From Sorangium cellulosum (GTDB lineage Bacteria; Myxococcota_A; Polyangia; Polyangiales; Polyangiaceae), in contig NZ_JEMA01000372.1 in the NCBI RefSeq assembly GCF_001589285.1, positions 145 through 64,144 on the forward strand: a DNA stretch of 64,000 nt, written 5' to 3'. Shown here in pieces: positions 44,501 through 54,191 of this stretch (positions are counted from its first letter, which is position 1; each line of letters begins with the position of its first letter). A model generated the notes under the pieces. It searched no databases, was not told the origin of the DNA, and worked only from the letters and a program-made list of their open reading frames with translations. A program made the position numbers and the translations under genes.

Positions 44501-44574
44501 ACATCGGCGCACTGCTCGGCCGTTTGGCGACCGCACTGGGAGGCCTGGCCGGCGAGAGGGAAGTGGAATCATAG
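41560..44574 (+). CDS. dpdH: DpdH: large P-loop ATPase of the Dpd system
   Basis: The protein has 1004 residues. Walker A GDSGTGKSHFVRW lies at about 77-89 and a Walker B-like VLLIEDLSV at about 308, followed by a sensor region VVGVTNDDFARM. A Cys set CDDCRAQRDC (about 425) suggests a small zinc site. The C-terminal third is helical with probable coiled coils. The first 60 residues (HPSPLRLRG) may be a DNA- or partner-binding arm. The gene starts 4 bp after dpdG. In Dpd islands DpdH is the ATPase paired with DpdG and DpdI in the restriction set. Confidence 0.8.
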   Translation: MAHTFPHLVCWHDRARAEVMNTIALDVRPSVFRATHHPSPLRLRGAVEGRFDVLAEGDYIEGFLAPAAPHAFDVAVGDSGTGKSHFVRWIYEELRRRDPAGRRYRVVLVPRSSANLADVVRRILEGFDGEIARGLRQELEGAQNLSLAGAKTRVLDEFAYVLEHERAHIAPPGRQLDDLEREVLDALPSLLHAPPLREELLKRSEGAVERIAQHVLGTRERVEEEGLDLAWKRGDLAFTQRAIDRAQGAGDLAAQFPEDPALADLATGFLNRARAVALPRLIRLRRGDLIRALAEVRRSIGGGRDLVLLIEDLSVTEGLDAELIEALLVRPSEGGGALCKLRSVVGVTNDDFARMRDNVKEGRIRQVVYFNVPVGDDEAHAFSAEDLARFAAGYLNATRHDMDALDAWAARAAHDEPLPSPCDDCRAQRDCHLAFGSVDGRGLYPLSRESLVRLYRAVAGADARSRAFNPRLLVGRVLNRVLDDAEHAIPAQNHPSEELRNTFGLQLVGDQTTRQIRNQLRDQSKVERLVRLIEMYSPLPQAEKPPLDPGIAAAFEVTGVQFLTEASIPSGPAKSPKLPSTRPPPPPKVDPFAAWFNGAPVDDTHLNAWRTAIVDAVKAWIDWDAERLALARSKLRAQDIWIDGQVTKMRGTPILSVTRSPEAAGALRLLTGYIPATTESEYDDGLLNVRAVMPQWADAVRAGLSRFVTELGAVSPAQVAASVLAVGAMIRGAVGRDASPSVLLAAALERWPDKGEEGRSPEWKALWGAYTTSKRALEAREYLADLLACSKGGAMGTIIDPTPVLPALDYVRQYAKPVALPPEAARWDVFKGVYDLAREVALHLDHAIAAERVAAEVWLNEIRTLVDVSAPKKALTAVDMALETAFQHDAFDAKGHSKIRERLKEVRADAIKSNAQHAETARSATSDFERLVALGKLDREKMALNLELLREADVSVRASSEKTEIKINALTGGDLHEFEQDIGALLGRLATALGGLAGEREVES

Positions 44575-44576
44575 CA

Positions 44577-45314
44577 ATGGATCCTGCCGAAACGAAGCCA
44601 CCTAAGGGCGGTGAACTCGCCGCGCGTGCCGAGGCGCTCCAGTTCGCGGTTAGTACGTACGCGGGCTTGATTCCGAAGGCGCAAAAGATCAAGGGACTCG
44701 CGGTCCGCCGGAAGACTCTCCAGGACCTCGTCAATATTGTGGAGGGGCTCGCGGCATCGGCCCGCCTTGTGGCGAAGGCAACTGGGGAGAATCCCGCGGC
44801 GCGCGTCGCGGGCCTCAAGGAACTCTGCGCGGCGGTCGCGGGGCTCGCGAAGAAGGTCAGTCGCGATGTCACGGAGATCACGGACGCCAACGCCCTCTCG
44901 GCGCTCAAGACCGACAAGGTGTTTGCCAGCGCGCGCGAGGCGCTCCATGCTGCGTGGCAGCAGTGGGTGCTCCGGGACTTCGCAGCCGCAGGCCCGGAGA
45001 GTGTCCTTGCGCACTACCCCGCGTTCAAGGCCAAGGCCCAGGACGTCAAGCAGTTGCGCGAGAGCCTCGACAAGCTCGCGAGTAGACTCCCCGATACCGA
45101 ACACGACATCGACACCGTGCTCGAGGCGCGTTCGCGGCTTACTGCGGCCCTCGCCGAGCTCGCGGGCCCGGACCTCGACGCCGACGTTGCGGACTTCCTC
45201 CGTGCCGCCGCCACGACCGGCTATTCCGTTGAGGACCTGCTCGCGCGGCCCGCACTCATCGCGTGGATCCAGCGTCACGGTCTGGCCAAGACCCTCAGCA
45301 TCCGGGTGCGTTGA
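44577..45314 (+). CDS. dpdI: DpdI: coiled-coil-rich Dpd-system protein
   Basis: The protein has 245 residues and starts directly after the dpdH stop. It is almost wholly helical with heptad-like Ala/Leu/Lys patterns (LVNIVEGLAASARLVAKA; LKELCAAVAGLAKKVSRDV; VKQLRESLDKLASRL). No enzymatic motif or membrane segment. It is probably a structural partner of DpdH or DpdJ. The name is assigned from gene order in known Dpd clusters, not from a distinctive motif. Confidence 0.68.
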   Translation: MDPAETKPPKGGELAARAEALQFAVSTYAGLIPKAQKIKGLAVRRKTLQDLVNIVEGLAASARLVAKATGENPAARVAGLKELCAAVAGLAKKVSRDVTEITDANALSALKTDKVFASAREALHAAWQQWVLRDFAAAGPESVLAHYPAFKAKAQDVKQLRESLDKLASRLPDTEHDIDTVLEARSRLTAALAELAGPDLDADVADFLRAAATTGYSVEDLLARPALIAWIQRHGLAKTLSIRVR

Positions 45315-45339
45315 GCCCCTGGGATCGGAGGAACACCCG

Positions 45340-48300
45340 ATGGACGACGAAGAATTGGTGCTTCAGGCGCTCTACTCCTTGGAGGGACGCCGCCTCTCAG
45401 CGGGACAGTTCGACGGCTGGACGACACCGGCGGAGGTCGCCGCCGCGCTGCCTGAAGGGCACGCGCAGCGGGGCGACGCGCTCTGGACCCGCGCGGTGCT
45501 CGAGCGCCTTTGGCTCCGCCGGCGCGTGCTGCAGGTCCCGGACGCCAGCGAAGGAGCCGAGCCCCCCACGCTGCACGACGTGGTGCTCCGCGAGCGCGAC
45601 GCGTACGCTGACGCCGACACGCGGATCCCCGTGGAGCAGAACGACTGCCGGCTCGGCGACGGCTATCCGTGGGAGCGTGCCGCGCGGTACGCGGCCGACA
45701 TACCGACCCGCTATCGCTCGCGGGTCGCGGAGGTGACACGCCTGCTCTCGTTGAATTTCCAGCGCTTCGGCATGGCGCCGGCGACCGGCCTGCTGCGCTA
45801 CGAGCGCCGGTCGCAGGTCCGTCCGCTCTATGATGTGCCGCTCTCGAGGCTGGCCGACCAGGTCGCCGACGCGATCCAGGCCAGGCGGCTTCCGCTCGAC
45901 GTCGCCGACGATGCCACTGAGGTGTCGCTGGGGAGCGGCGTCGACCGAGCGCGGCTAGCCGCGGCCGTGCACGCCGTGCTCGGCGCCCTCGCGGACGACT
46001 TCGCGGTCCGCGGCGCCGAGGCAGTCGTCGCATCCTTCCAGGCGCGCTCGATCCTCGCCACGATGGCGGGGCTGTACTCGCCCGAGTACCGCGAGCAGTT
46101 CGCCGGCCACATCGTGACCGCGGGCGTCGGGTCGGGGAAGTCGTACGCGTTCCAACTCGGCGCGCTCATCCATGTTGCCTACGAAGCTCTCTGCGGCCGA
46201 CGAAAGCTCCAGGTCCTGTTCCTGTATCCCCGGGTGGTCCTTGCGGTGAACCAGTTCCAGGAGCTCTTCCGGCTCATCGACGGCGTCTCGAAGCGCCTGG
46301 CCAAGGAGCTGTCGGTGCCCCTCGCCAGCCCGGTGCTCGACGCCGGGGGCCAGCTCCCGCGACAGTTCTTCCCCGACCCAAGGGACCAAAAGGAGACCGG
46401 AGCGCGCTACAAGGCTATACAGCAGGCGTACCAGGAGCGGAGGCAGGTCCTCATTTCGAATCTCGACACGGTCGTCAACCGCCTTGTGCATCCCGAGGCA
46501 TCGCAGGGGCTCTGCAGGGATCTGGAGCTCGTGGTGCTGGACGAGGCGCACCTCTTGAGCGGACTCTACGGCGCCCACGCCAAGATGCTGCTAAAGCGTC
46601 TCTGCCAACTCCGGGCGCTCTGGCGGCTGCGCCGGGAGCACCCCGACCAGCTGTTCGAGGGTATCCTGAGCCGGCGCGGCGACGTGCGCGCGCCGTACTT
46701 CATCGGCGCGAGCGCGACCATCTCGGAGCCGCGTCAACACCTCGGCCGCGTGCTTGACGTGCCACCGTCGCGTCTCCGCCACGTGGACATCGGTGAGAAG
46801 GTCGAGACGGGATGGATCCACCACGTGTTTCTGCGGCAGCGGCCCGAGGTCAGCAGCATGACGGCCGTGACCAACGCGGTCTCGTGCCTGGTCCACAACC
46901 GCCGCGACGGGCTCTATCACGAGTACTACCAGCGCCGCCATGGCGGGGACCCGCTGCGCCTCGACGAGATCCCCAACCCCGTGCAGGCGCAGAACGGCCC
47001 GGTCGTTCCGCGCGCCACAGCGCATATTCACAAGACTCTGGGGTTTTCCGACTCCCTCGACGGGGTCAATCGATGGGCCGACCTCGTCGCGGATAACGAG
47101 CAGACCAAAACGAGCTCGATGTCCAACTCGCCCAACCCGGGGATGAGTAGCCTGCCGTACTTCGCTCGCTTCCAGGAGCCGCTGTGGCGCCAACTGCACC
47201 AGACCGCGTTCCCCGCAGAGGTGCCAAAGTGGCAGGAAACCGTTGCCCGACAGTATGGGGAACTGTGCCGCGACTGCAAGCGCGGCGTGCGGCGCGAGAT
47301 TGCGCGCGTCCCGCCGGGCCTCCGAGCCGCTCAGCAGCAGGCTGTCCGCAACCTTTGGCGGCTCGATCCGGACGCCAAGGATTCCTACGCGGTGTACCTC
47401 CACATCGGGAAGGACTGGCTGGAGAGTGAATGGTTCGCGCCGCTGCACGAGGCCGCCGCGGCCGATCGGATCGGCAACCTGGACCAGTGCGGTTTTCTCC
47501 GCGCCGGACTCTGCTGGTGGTGGTCACGCGACCACCTCGGGAGTAATCATCCGCAGCCCGCTACAGGTGCCGATCCGGTTAACGGCTTCAAGCGCCCCTG
47601 CGGCGCCGCGGAACAGGTATATCACCCGCTGAACGCGATCCGCGTGCGTGGGTTCACGTCGAAGGTCAACCTCGACGTCTTCGCTATCGACTCAATTAAC
47701 GATGTGTTCCGGGGACCCACGAGCGTGATGCTCCGGGGAAATCAGAGCCAGCTCGGCAACGAGACTCAGGACAACGTCGCGATGGTTATCGGGTCGCCGC
47801 GGATCGAGGTCGGCATCGATCTGGCGCGCGTGAGCGACGGTGTGACGTACCGCGCGATGCGCGATCCGGCGAGCTTGCAGCAGAAGGTCGGGCGCGTCGG
47901 GCGCGAGGCCGCGTCGGACAGCGTCCTCGTGCACGTCGTGACCGAGAACGCGCGTGACCATTTCTACTTTCGCAACACCCGGATCGCACTCGACCCCGAC
48001 TACCTCCAGCCGATCCCGCTCCACGAGAATAATCGCATCGTGGCTCGAACGCACTACTTCATGGCCATCGTTGACTTCCTCTGCCTCCAGGGGGACGGGC
48101 CGGCCCAGGGGCAACTCACGGACCTGGGCCACCGACTCGCGCTCATCAACGATCACGGGCTGGCGAAGCCATTCGCAGGCACCTGGGAGAAGAAGGTCCG
48201 CGCGGTATACGAGTTTCTCTTCGGGAACTCTCCTCGGGCCGCCCAGAATCTGACCAACCTCGCGCGCTATCTCGAGGGCCTCGGCGCGCGGCCAGACGAC

Positions 48301-50895
48301 ATCGCCGAGTCACGTTGCAACGCCCAGCCTCAGGACGCGCCGCTGTCGCGCGCAGCGGGAGCCGTGGACGTGTTCCGCCACGAACTCGGGCCGAACTTGC
48401 TGCTCACACCGCTGGGCGCGGTTGGCAAGCAAACCACGCTCGCCGCGATCTGCTCCTGGCCGGATATGACGTGGGGCAGGGTGCCGACGGCTGGCCTGCC
48501 ACGCCATGAGGAGTTCCTGCGGAGCCTGCCCGTCGACAAAGCGCAGCGGGACCGCTCCTACCTGTACCAGATCCTCACGCTCCCACTGTTCCTTCGCGGC
48601 GTGCCGGCACGCAACATCTCTGGGGACCAGCCCTTCGTCTGGGCCCCCAATCTATTCGAGGCTGCCGGAACCCAGCACGTCCGCATCTTCGAGGAGCGCG
48701 GCGGGCAACTCCGCGACTTGGACTTCGAGCCGCTCGGGCTCGCGCTGGCGCTGCTCGTCCCCGGGACCGTGACATACCGCTACGGCGCCAACCCGCGCAA
48801 GATTCCGGTCGCGCGGTTCGGCGCGCGGGGGCTGACCGAGCTGCAGCCCGGGCTGCAGGCGGTGCGGCTGGAGGTCGCTGACGCGGAGTTCTACCAGCCC
48901 GCGGATTGCGCGCCCCTCGCGCCCGCGGATCTACCCGCGAACTACCCGTGGGCCGGGGCCACAGTCCACGTGTACCGGCCTCGCCAGATCGGCACCATCT
49001 GGGCGTCCAGCGAGCCGCTGGTCACACCGGACGGGTTGCTTGTCGACGGTGACAGCGCGGGTTTCGACACCGAGGCAAAATTCCAAGTGCACACGCCACC
49101 GCGATGCTACCCGCTGCGGTGGTTCCGCATCGAGCTGGCGGCCATAGACGCGGCGCCGCCGCCGTGTCGGTTCGCCGCCGGGTTCGACGTGCCGCCCGGC
49201 CAGGCGCCCCTTAAGCCGCTGCCGCTCCCGGTCATACTCTCGCCCTTCAGTGCGATCCGCTACAGCCGCGAGCTGGATGTTACGGAGTTCGTCTGGGGCC
49301 TCGACCGCCAGTTTATGTCCCGCGATGTTCGTGATCCGGCGCGCCTGGTCTACTGCGACGCCGAGCAGAACCTCGCGCCCGCCGTGTTGGGGCGGCACTT
49401 CAAAACCCCGGGGCTCCAGTTCGACCTAGACCTAGGGCCGGCGTCCAGCACCGCACGATTCCTTACGAGCGTCTGGGAGCAACCGGCGTCACCGGTGCAC
49501 CAGGCCGTGCTGCTGAAAACTCTCTACGGGTTTCTTGAGGAACACGCACGGGCTCCCCTGCCCGATGACCAGCCTTCATGGGTGGATCGGAAGCGTCCAT
49601 CGCTATTCGTCGTCCGGAACCTGCGCACGCTCGTGCTCGCCCACCTGCTAGAGCGCTGGCATCCAGCACCCAAGGAGCGGCGGCGCCCGGATGCGCCGTT
49701 TGTCTTAACGTTTGATGACCTTGCCGGGTGCTTCACGCCCGGCCATCCCGCGTTCATCTCGCCGCCACGCTTCCGCGACCTCTGCGCGCGGGTGGCTGCC
49801 GTGCAGAACGCCGCTTCCGCCGACCTCCGGGAAGACACCCTGCTCGCCTGCCATCCCAACTTCGTGGGCGCCTGCGACGCGATCGGCGCGCTAACCTCGG
49901 CGTTTTTCCGCGCGACTGCCGAGGAATTGCTGCTCAACACGCTGGGGCTCACGCTACACGCGGCGGCGCTCCGCCTGACCGGCGCCGAGTCGGGCGACCT
50001 CGAGTACTTCTACCGCCGGCGCGACAACGTCGCGGCGCTCTACCTGTTCGACGCCGACGAGGCCGGCAACGGCACCACCGACCTCGTCCAGCGCACGTTC
50101 TACGTGTCGGCCGCAGAGCGGGTGCTGGACGCGCGGCGACGGGCGCTCAACCTCCCGACCGAGGCGCTCCCGACGCTCGACTTCGCAGACTGTCTGGAGG
50201 ACGCGTGCCAAGAGTGTGAGAGCAGCCAGGCGTCGCAGCTCGCTTATCAGGACGCCCCAGCTACCGGGCCGTGCCTAGCGGACCTGCGGAACGCGCGCGA
50301 GGGCGAGCGCCAGTCCGCCGGTCGCGTCTTCGATTTCTTGCGCGACCAGGTCGGACTCGCGTCCATGGACCACGCGCTCGCCTTGCAGCAGTGCCCGGAG
50401 TTCCTCATGTGGCTCAGCCGCTACCCGGTCTACGCGGGTGAGCCGCTCGTGCCGTCACGCGAAGTGCCGAACATCCAGGCGCTCGAATCGGCCCTCGGCT
50501 GCTGCATCGATGGGTGCGTCGCTTGTGTGGTGGCACCGGAGCAGAACCTGCGGGGTGTGCTCTCGGCGCGCGACACGGTGAGCAAGCTCCTGCTCGATGC
50601 GTTCTACCGCACGCAAGTGTGCGAGGCCGGGACACCGCTCGCGCAGGTCTGCTACCCGGGGACCGGGCCGGGGCGCACCGAACTGTGGACGGACCTCGCG
50701 ATGCGCGTCGCCTCCGCCGTCGGCCAGGACGCCGGCGAGCCGCCAGTCGTTGTGCGCCTGAACGCCGCGAGTGCGCCACTCGACGTCACCATCATGCGCG
50801 CCGCGGTGCCCGCCGGATGGCATCGCGTCTTCCGTCCCACGTGGGAGCCTGCCGGCATGCCCGGCCCACGCGTCCGCCCCCGCATGTCCCTTTGA
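45340..50895 (+). CDS. dpdJ: DpdJ: giant DEAD-box-like helicase with Cys-rich C-terminus
   Basis: The protein has 1851 residues. The start at 45340 (GGAGG 9-10 bp upstream) is chosen over a longer frame that is a shadow of dpdI. Motor motifs are Walker A VGSGKSYAF (about 262), VLDEAHLLSG (about 400), GASATISE, and the C-lobe SPRIEVGIDLARVSDG with QKVGRVGREA (about 850). The distal part resembles DUF1998-containing helicases (DrmB/MrfB style), with two Cys clusters: CLEDACQECE (about 1620) and CCIDGCVACVV (about 1725). It is the largest restriction-arm protein and probably the main DNA translocase. Confidence 0.87.
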   Translation: MDDEELVLQALYSLEGRRLSAGQFDGWTTPAEVAAALPEGHAQRGDALWTRAVLERLWLRRRVLQVPDASEGAEPPTLHDVVLRERDAYADADTRIPVEQNDCRLGDGYPWERAARYAADIPTRYRSRVAEVTRLLSLNFQRFGMAPATGLLRYERRSQVRPLYDVPLSRLADQVADAIQARRLPLDVADDATEVSLGSGVDRARLAAAVHAVLGALADDFAVRGAEAVVASFQARSILATMAGLYSPEYREQFAGHIVTAGVGSGKSYAFQLGALIHVAYEALCGRRKLQVLFLYPRVVLAVNQFQELFRLIDGVSKRLAKELSVPLASPVLDAGGQLPRQFFPDPRDQKETGARYKAIQQAYQERRQVLISNLDTVVNRLVHPEASQGLCRDLELVVLDEAHLLSGLYGAHAKMLLKRLCQLRALWRLRREHPDQLFEGILSRRGDVRAPYFIGASATISEPRQHLGRVLDVPPSRLRHVDIGEKVETGWIHHVFLRQRPEVSSMTAVTNAVSCLVHNRRDGLYHEYYQRRHGGDPLRLDEIPNPVQAQNGPVVPRATAHIHKTLGFSDSLDGVNRWADLVADNEQTKTSSMSNSPNPGMSSLPYFARFQEPLWRQLHQTAFPAEVPKWQETVARQYGELCRDCKRGVRREIARVPPGLRAAQQQAVRNLWRLDPDAKDSYAVYLHIGKDWLESEWFAPLHEAAAADRIGNLDQCGFLRAGLCWWWSRDHLGSNHPQPATGADPVNGFKRPCGAAEQVYHPLNAIRVRGFTSKVNLDVFAIDSINDVFRGPTSVMLRGNQSQLGNETQDNVAMVIGSPRIEVGIDLARVSDGVTYRAMRDPASLQQKVGRVGREAASDSVLVHVVTENARDHFYFRNTRIALDPDYLQPIPLHENNRIVARTHYFMAIVDFLCLQGDGPAQGQLTDLGHRLALINDHGLAKPFAGTWEKKVRAVYEFLFGNSPRAAQNLTNLARYLEGLGARPDDIAESRCNAQPQDAPLSRAAGAVDVFRHELGPNLLLTPLGAVGKQTTLAAICSWPDMTWGRVPTAGLPRHEEFLRSLPVDKAQRDRSYLYQILTLPLFLRGVPARNISGDQPFVWAPNLFEAAGTQHVRIFEERGGQLRDLDFEPLGLALALLVPGTVTYRYGANPRKIPVARFGARGLTELQPGLQAVRLEVADAEFYQPADCAPLAPADLPANYPWAGATVHVYRPRQIGTIWASSEPLVTPDGLLVDGDSAGFDTEAKFQVHTPPRCYPLRWFRIELAAIDAAPPPCRFAAGFDVPPGQAPLKPLPLPVILSPFSAIRYSRELDVTEFVWGLDRQFMSRDVRDPARLVYCDAEQNLAPAVLGRHFKTPGLQFDLDLGPASSTARFLTSVWEQPASPVHQAVLLKTLYGFLEEHARAPLPDDQPSWVDRKRPSLFVVRNLRTLVLAHLLERWHPAPKERRRPDAPFVLTFDDLAGCFTPGHPAFISPPRFRDLCARVAAVQNAASADLREDTLLACHPNFVGACDAIGALTSAFFRATAEELLLNTLGLTLHAAALRLTGAESGDLEYFYRRRDNVAALYLFDADEAGNGTTDLVQRTFYVSAAERVLDARRRALNLPTEALPTLDFADCLEDACQECESSQASQLAYQDAPATGPCLADLRNAREGERQSAGRVFDFLRDQVGLASMDHALALQQCPEFLMWLSRYPVYAGEPLVPSREVPNIQALESALGCCIDGCVACVVAPEQNLRGVLSARDTVSKLLLDAFYRTQVCEAGTPLAQVCYPGTGPGRTELWTDLAMRVASAVGQDAGEPPVVVRLNAASAPLDVTIMRAAVPAGWHRVFRPTWEPAGMPGPRVRPRMSL

Positions 50896-50921
50896 CCTCA
50901 TGACGTTCGAGGAGTTCAGCT

Positions 50922-51485
50922 ATGCCCAACGTGACCTGGCAGGAGCCTCAGGCGCTGGTTGATCTGCTGGCAATGAACTTGTTCGCACACCGCAACGACA
51001 TGGGCCTTCCCGGGCCGCGACAGATTGCGGTTGTGTCGCCTTGGCTCTCGGACGTCGAACTCGCGCTTCGACCCGGTGTCTGGCACCAGAACTTGGCGGT
51101 TGGCGCGGCTGACGGCAGCCCGACACTGGTCGACGTGCTGCGTGCCTTCTGCGCAGAGGGCTGGCTGGTTGAGCTCGCCGTGTTGTCATACGGTGCGGGG
51201 CCACCCATCCCGAAGGACCCTGCGAAGTTCTTAGCGGAGCGGCAGTGTCTGGTGCGGATGCTCGCCGCCGGCGCGGCGGTCTACTTCGTCCCGGGCCTAC
51301 ACGCAAAAGGCGTCGTGACGCCTCTCGGCATCATCACCGGGTCGACGAATTTGACCACCAGTGGGCTGTTCGCCCAGTCGCAGAACGCCAACTATTTCGC
51401 ACATAACCACGCCGACTACGCAGCGAATCGGGTGCAGTTGTTGTCGCGTTATGCAGGCATTGCCCCGGCGACGGCCGTTCCCTGA
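50922..51485 (+). CDS. dpdK: DpdK: phospholipase D-like nuclease of the Dpd system
   Basis: The protein has 187 residues. The PLD active-site motif is present once: GLHAKGVV (His-x-Lys, about 126-130) followed by GSTNLTTSG, as in dimeric PLD nucleases. The first half (PRQIAVVSPWLSDVEL) gives the usual PLD strand and helix order. It would be the DNA-cutting subunit of the restriction arm, working as a dimer. It is the last gene of the plus-strand operon, 27 bp after dpdJ and convergent with dpdB1, whose stop is 247 bp away. Confidence 0.87.
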   Translation: MPNVTWQEPQALVDLLAMNLFAHRNDMGLPGPRQIAVVSPWLSDVELALRPGVWHQNLAVGAADGSPTLVDVLRAFCAEGWLVELAVLSYGAGPPIPKDPAKFLAERQCLVRMLAAGAAVYFVPGLHAKGVVTPLGIITGSTNLTTSGLFAQSQNANYFAHNHADYAANRVQLLSRYAGIAPATAVP

Positions 51486-51732
51486 GCGAGGAGGCGCTGC
51501 CTTCGGCATGGCTCTGACCTTCTGGCAACATTGCGGGACTCTTGCCCTACCACGTGACGGCCTAACGCCCACGCCAAGGAGATCGAACACTGGCACCGGG
51601 GCCGGCACAGCGTGGCCTGCAACACATAGACTCGCGCTGACCAGCAGGGCACGTCCGATCCTCGAGTTCCCGGGATTGCCGGGTATACCAACCCGTGGCG
51701 AAGCCGCGCCCTGGGCTACGAGACACCTCCGG

Positions 51733-52887
51733 TCAGGCGCCGTTCAGGCTTAACTGCCGCCCGCGCGGCGCGCCGGGCTTGTTCCACACAATCGATTTGT
51801 ATTGGAGCAGGAGGTAGTTGACAAGCATCTGGATATCCTTGGTCGTGTTCTGAATCTCGTTCCACTTCCGCTGTTGCCCGGGTCCGAACTCCCAGTACCC
51901 GTCGGTCCAGCGACAGAGCGGCTTCAGCGGCTTCAGATCTCGCACGAACATCGCCTCAGTCGGTAGCCCTTTGTGACGATACCGCTCTGCGATTGTATCC
52001 ATCAGGAATCCGAGGCTGACGATCCCGGCACCATGCATCAAACGCGACCGCTTCGGAGGTAGCCCCCACGAATCATCAAAAACGGTGCTTACAGCACGCC
52101 AGAAAGCGAAGAGAACGCCGAGCATAGCCTCGATGTCGGCCTCACCTCCGCTGCCATCGCGCAATCGGTACAGCACACCGTCACTCAGACTGTTCTCCAC
52201 CATCTTGAGGATAGAGTTATCCTTGATCGCCCCTGTCGGGTTCGTTGGCGTGTGGATCATTCCCCGCAGCGGCGACGCCGCATCTTGGTTCAGCCTGATC
52301 ATGAGATGGGCGGGCAGCCGGCGGCGCTGGAGCAACGTCGGGAGCGCGGTATCGGTCGTCGGGAGCAGTTCGTAGATAAGCCCCTTGGGCAGCGGCTTGG
52401 TCGAATTGACGAGGATAAACTGCTCCGTCTGCTCGCGCACATCATCGGTCACGAACGCGCTCACGCAGATCGGGAACGACTTGACAGAAGCATCCCGGAT
52501 CGCCGCGAGCCGTTGCTGGCCGTCCACAATGAACCCGGGACGCTCCTCCTCGGGAGCTTCATCATCCACCGGAATCACGAGTGTTCCGGCACGCGCGTAT
52601 GCGCCTTTGTGCCCGGGGTGCGACTCAAAGCGAACGCGCGAGTCGAACGCCAGCACTACGGCATTCGGGATCATCGGCGACTCGCTCTCGACGTAGGTCC
52701 GGATCTCCTCGATGTGCGCCAGCACCTCCGGCCGTTGATAGCCCTGTAGGTCGTCCCCCGTGTTCCGCCGAATACGGGACACCGTCGCAAATGATGGGAC
52801 TAACTTGGCGTCCACCGCGAAGGTGTAGAGGGTGCGCTTAGCAGACTGACGCACCTCAATGGCTGGGAGACGGAGTTCGGTCTTCAT
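51733..52887 (-). CDS. dpdB: DpdB1: DGQHR-domain (DndB/ParB-like) partner of DpdA, first copy
   Basis: The protein has 384 residues. The DGQHR motif is VDGQQRLAAI (121-130), followed by the conserved LVNSTKPLPKGL (about 160). QGYQRPEV (48-55) and the C-terminal RLMHGAGI and WTDGYW blocks are shared with the second copy. DpdB works with DpdA to place preQ0 in DNA and belongs to the ParB/sulfiredoxin-like fold. The ATG at 52887 overlaps the dpdA stop (ATGA), so it is coupled to dpdA. It is the last gene of the modification operon. Confidence 0.9.
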   Translation of the reverse strand: MKTELRLPAIEVRQSAKRTLYTFAVDAKLVPSFATVSRIRRNTGDDLQGYQRPEVLAHIEEIRTYVESESPMIPNAVVLAFDSRVRFESHPGHKGAYARAGTLVIPVDDEAPEEERPGFIVDGQQRLAAIRDASVKSFPICVSAFVTDDVREQTEQFILVNSTKPLPKGLIYELLPTTDTALPTLLQRRRLPAHLMIRLNQDAASPLRGMIHTPTNPTGAIKDNSILKMVENSLSDGVLYRLRDGSGGEADIEAMLGVLFAFWRAVSTVFDDSWGLPPKRSRLMHGAGIVSLGFLMDTIAERYRHKGLPTEAMFVRDLKPLKPLCRWTDGYWEFGPGQQRKWNEIQNTTKDIQMLVNYLLLQYKSIVWNKPGAPRGRQLSLNGA

Positions 52888-54191
52888 GAGAATACCTCAG
52901 GAGCGGAGGTGCGACGGGCGTGTGGAGGTGGAGACGTCCGCTCGGCGATCTGGTCAGTACCACCGCCGAGTTGCCGTGCGAGTCTTCGATAGAATACCCA
53001 CGTGTTATGAAATCCGCGGCGCCGGTTGCGCTCCGCGCCGCGGAACAGGATCACGTGGTGCCCCAGCTTGCGGCAGACATCGCAGGAGCATTGTTTCCAG
53101 GGGCGATCTGTGAGCACCTCGCGATATGTCTCGCGGTAATCCGACAAATTTCCGCACAGCTCGTCGTATCGCTGAAGCGAATCGAGCACAACACCGACTT
53201 CAAGCTCTCCCGCATCGAACCGCCGCATTCCATCGAGGCACGTACGCTCTAACTCGCGCGCCTTCCCCTGTGACACCTTACCCGACGAGATCCGCTTCTG
53301 TAGCTTCGGGTTTCCCTCCACCTGTGGAATGCGCACGGCGACGTACGTACGGTCCATAGTGTGGTAGTTGTCCTTGTCATCCTTGAACGCTTGGCGGAGT
53401 GGGGAGGTGCTATCGAAGCTCTTGACGCCCATTTGGGCGAAGACTTGTACTTGTTCGGTCCGTGTTACACCGAGAAGGTGTAGCCGGGTATCCTTGCCTC
53501 TCACGCTGTCAATAGCCCCGAGCGCGGCCAGTATCTCCGGCGTCTTGAGAGGGACCATTCCACCGACTGCGATGTAGCGATAGCCTATCTTCTGGAGTTG
53601 CTGCGTGGCCCTCGCGTACGAACGCGGGCTCCACCCCTGGGCCACACCGAGCGGCTCGAAAGGTAGTCGTTCATCCTTCCATCGCCTGAAGAACTCGCTC
53701 GCGAGTTCAAGCGTGATCTCTTGCCGCTCGCGCAGTTCGGCTGGCACCTCGGCGCCAGGTTCATCCCACTCGGCACTGTACGCCAGGATCACGTGGTCTA
53801 CGGAGATGCCGTAGTCAAACCCGCAATCGACGTAGAATTGAATCACCTCGTCGACTGTGTAGGGTGGAACTTGATCCTTGACATACGTGAACGCTCCGCA
53901 GTCGCCCATTGTTGCGATGGGTACGTCACTTTTTCGGTCAATGCGGAAGAACTCGCGTGCCCCCACGCGGAGCAGCCTGTGACGCTGCGCTAGCGTGTAG
54001 CGTCCCCCGGCGCTTTCGGAGCCGTCGACGATGCCCTTCGAGACCAGGATACCGTCGAGCACGCGCTCCGCGAATACCTCATGGGCGTAGAGGTCGTCGC
54101 GTTGGCGCAGGCGCGTCGCGGACCGTCGCTCACGCTCGAAATCGAAGCTTGGATCCACGAGATCCTGACTGTCAGGCAGAAAGTACTTCAC
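52884..54191 (-). CDS. dpdA: DpdA: DNA tRNA-guanine-transglycosylase paralogue
   Basis: The protein has 435 residues with a GTG start at 54191 that overlaps the dpdB2 stop (GTGA); a longer frame to 54476 is a shadow of dpdB2. It keeps the TGT plan: MGDCGAF (Asp 97) for base recognition and catalysis, VGGMVPL, and GVKSFDSTSPLR with the nucleophilic Asp at 260. The zinc site is CSCDVC (368, 370, 373) plus His 395. DpdA swaps guanine for preQ0 in DNA, instead of acting on tRNA as bacterial TGT does. It is coupled to a dpdB on each side. Confidence 0.93.
   Translation of the reverse strand: MKYFLPDSQDLVDPSFDFERERRSATRLRQRDDLYAHEVFAERVLDGILVSKGIVDGSESAGGRYTLAQRHRLLRVGAREFFRIDRKSDVPIATMGDCGAFTYVKDQVPPYTVDEVIQFYVDCGFDYGISVDHVILAYSAEWDEPGAEVPAELRERQEITLELASEFFRRWKDERLPFEPLGVAQGWSPRSYARATQQLQKIGYRYIAVGGMVPLKTPEILAALGAIDSVRGKDTRLHLLGVTRTEQVQVFAQMGVKSFDSTSPLRQAFKDDKDNYHTMDRTYVAVRIPQVEGNPKLQKRISSGKVSQGKARELERTCLDGMRRFDAGELEVGVVLDSLQRYDELCGNLSDYRETYREVLTDRPWKQCSCDVCRKLGHHVILFRGAERNRRRGFHNTWVFYRRLARQLGGGTDQIAERTSPPPHARRTSAPEVFS

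Noticed and set aside
44737-45339. N-terminal extension of the dpdJ frame
   Set aside because: It is an alternative-frame reading of dpdI with very high Arg/Ser content; a good ribosome-binding site precedes the ATG at 45340.
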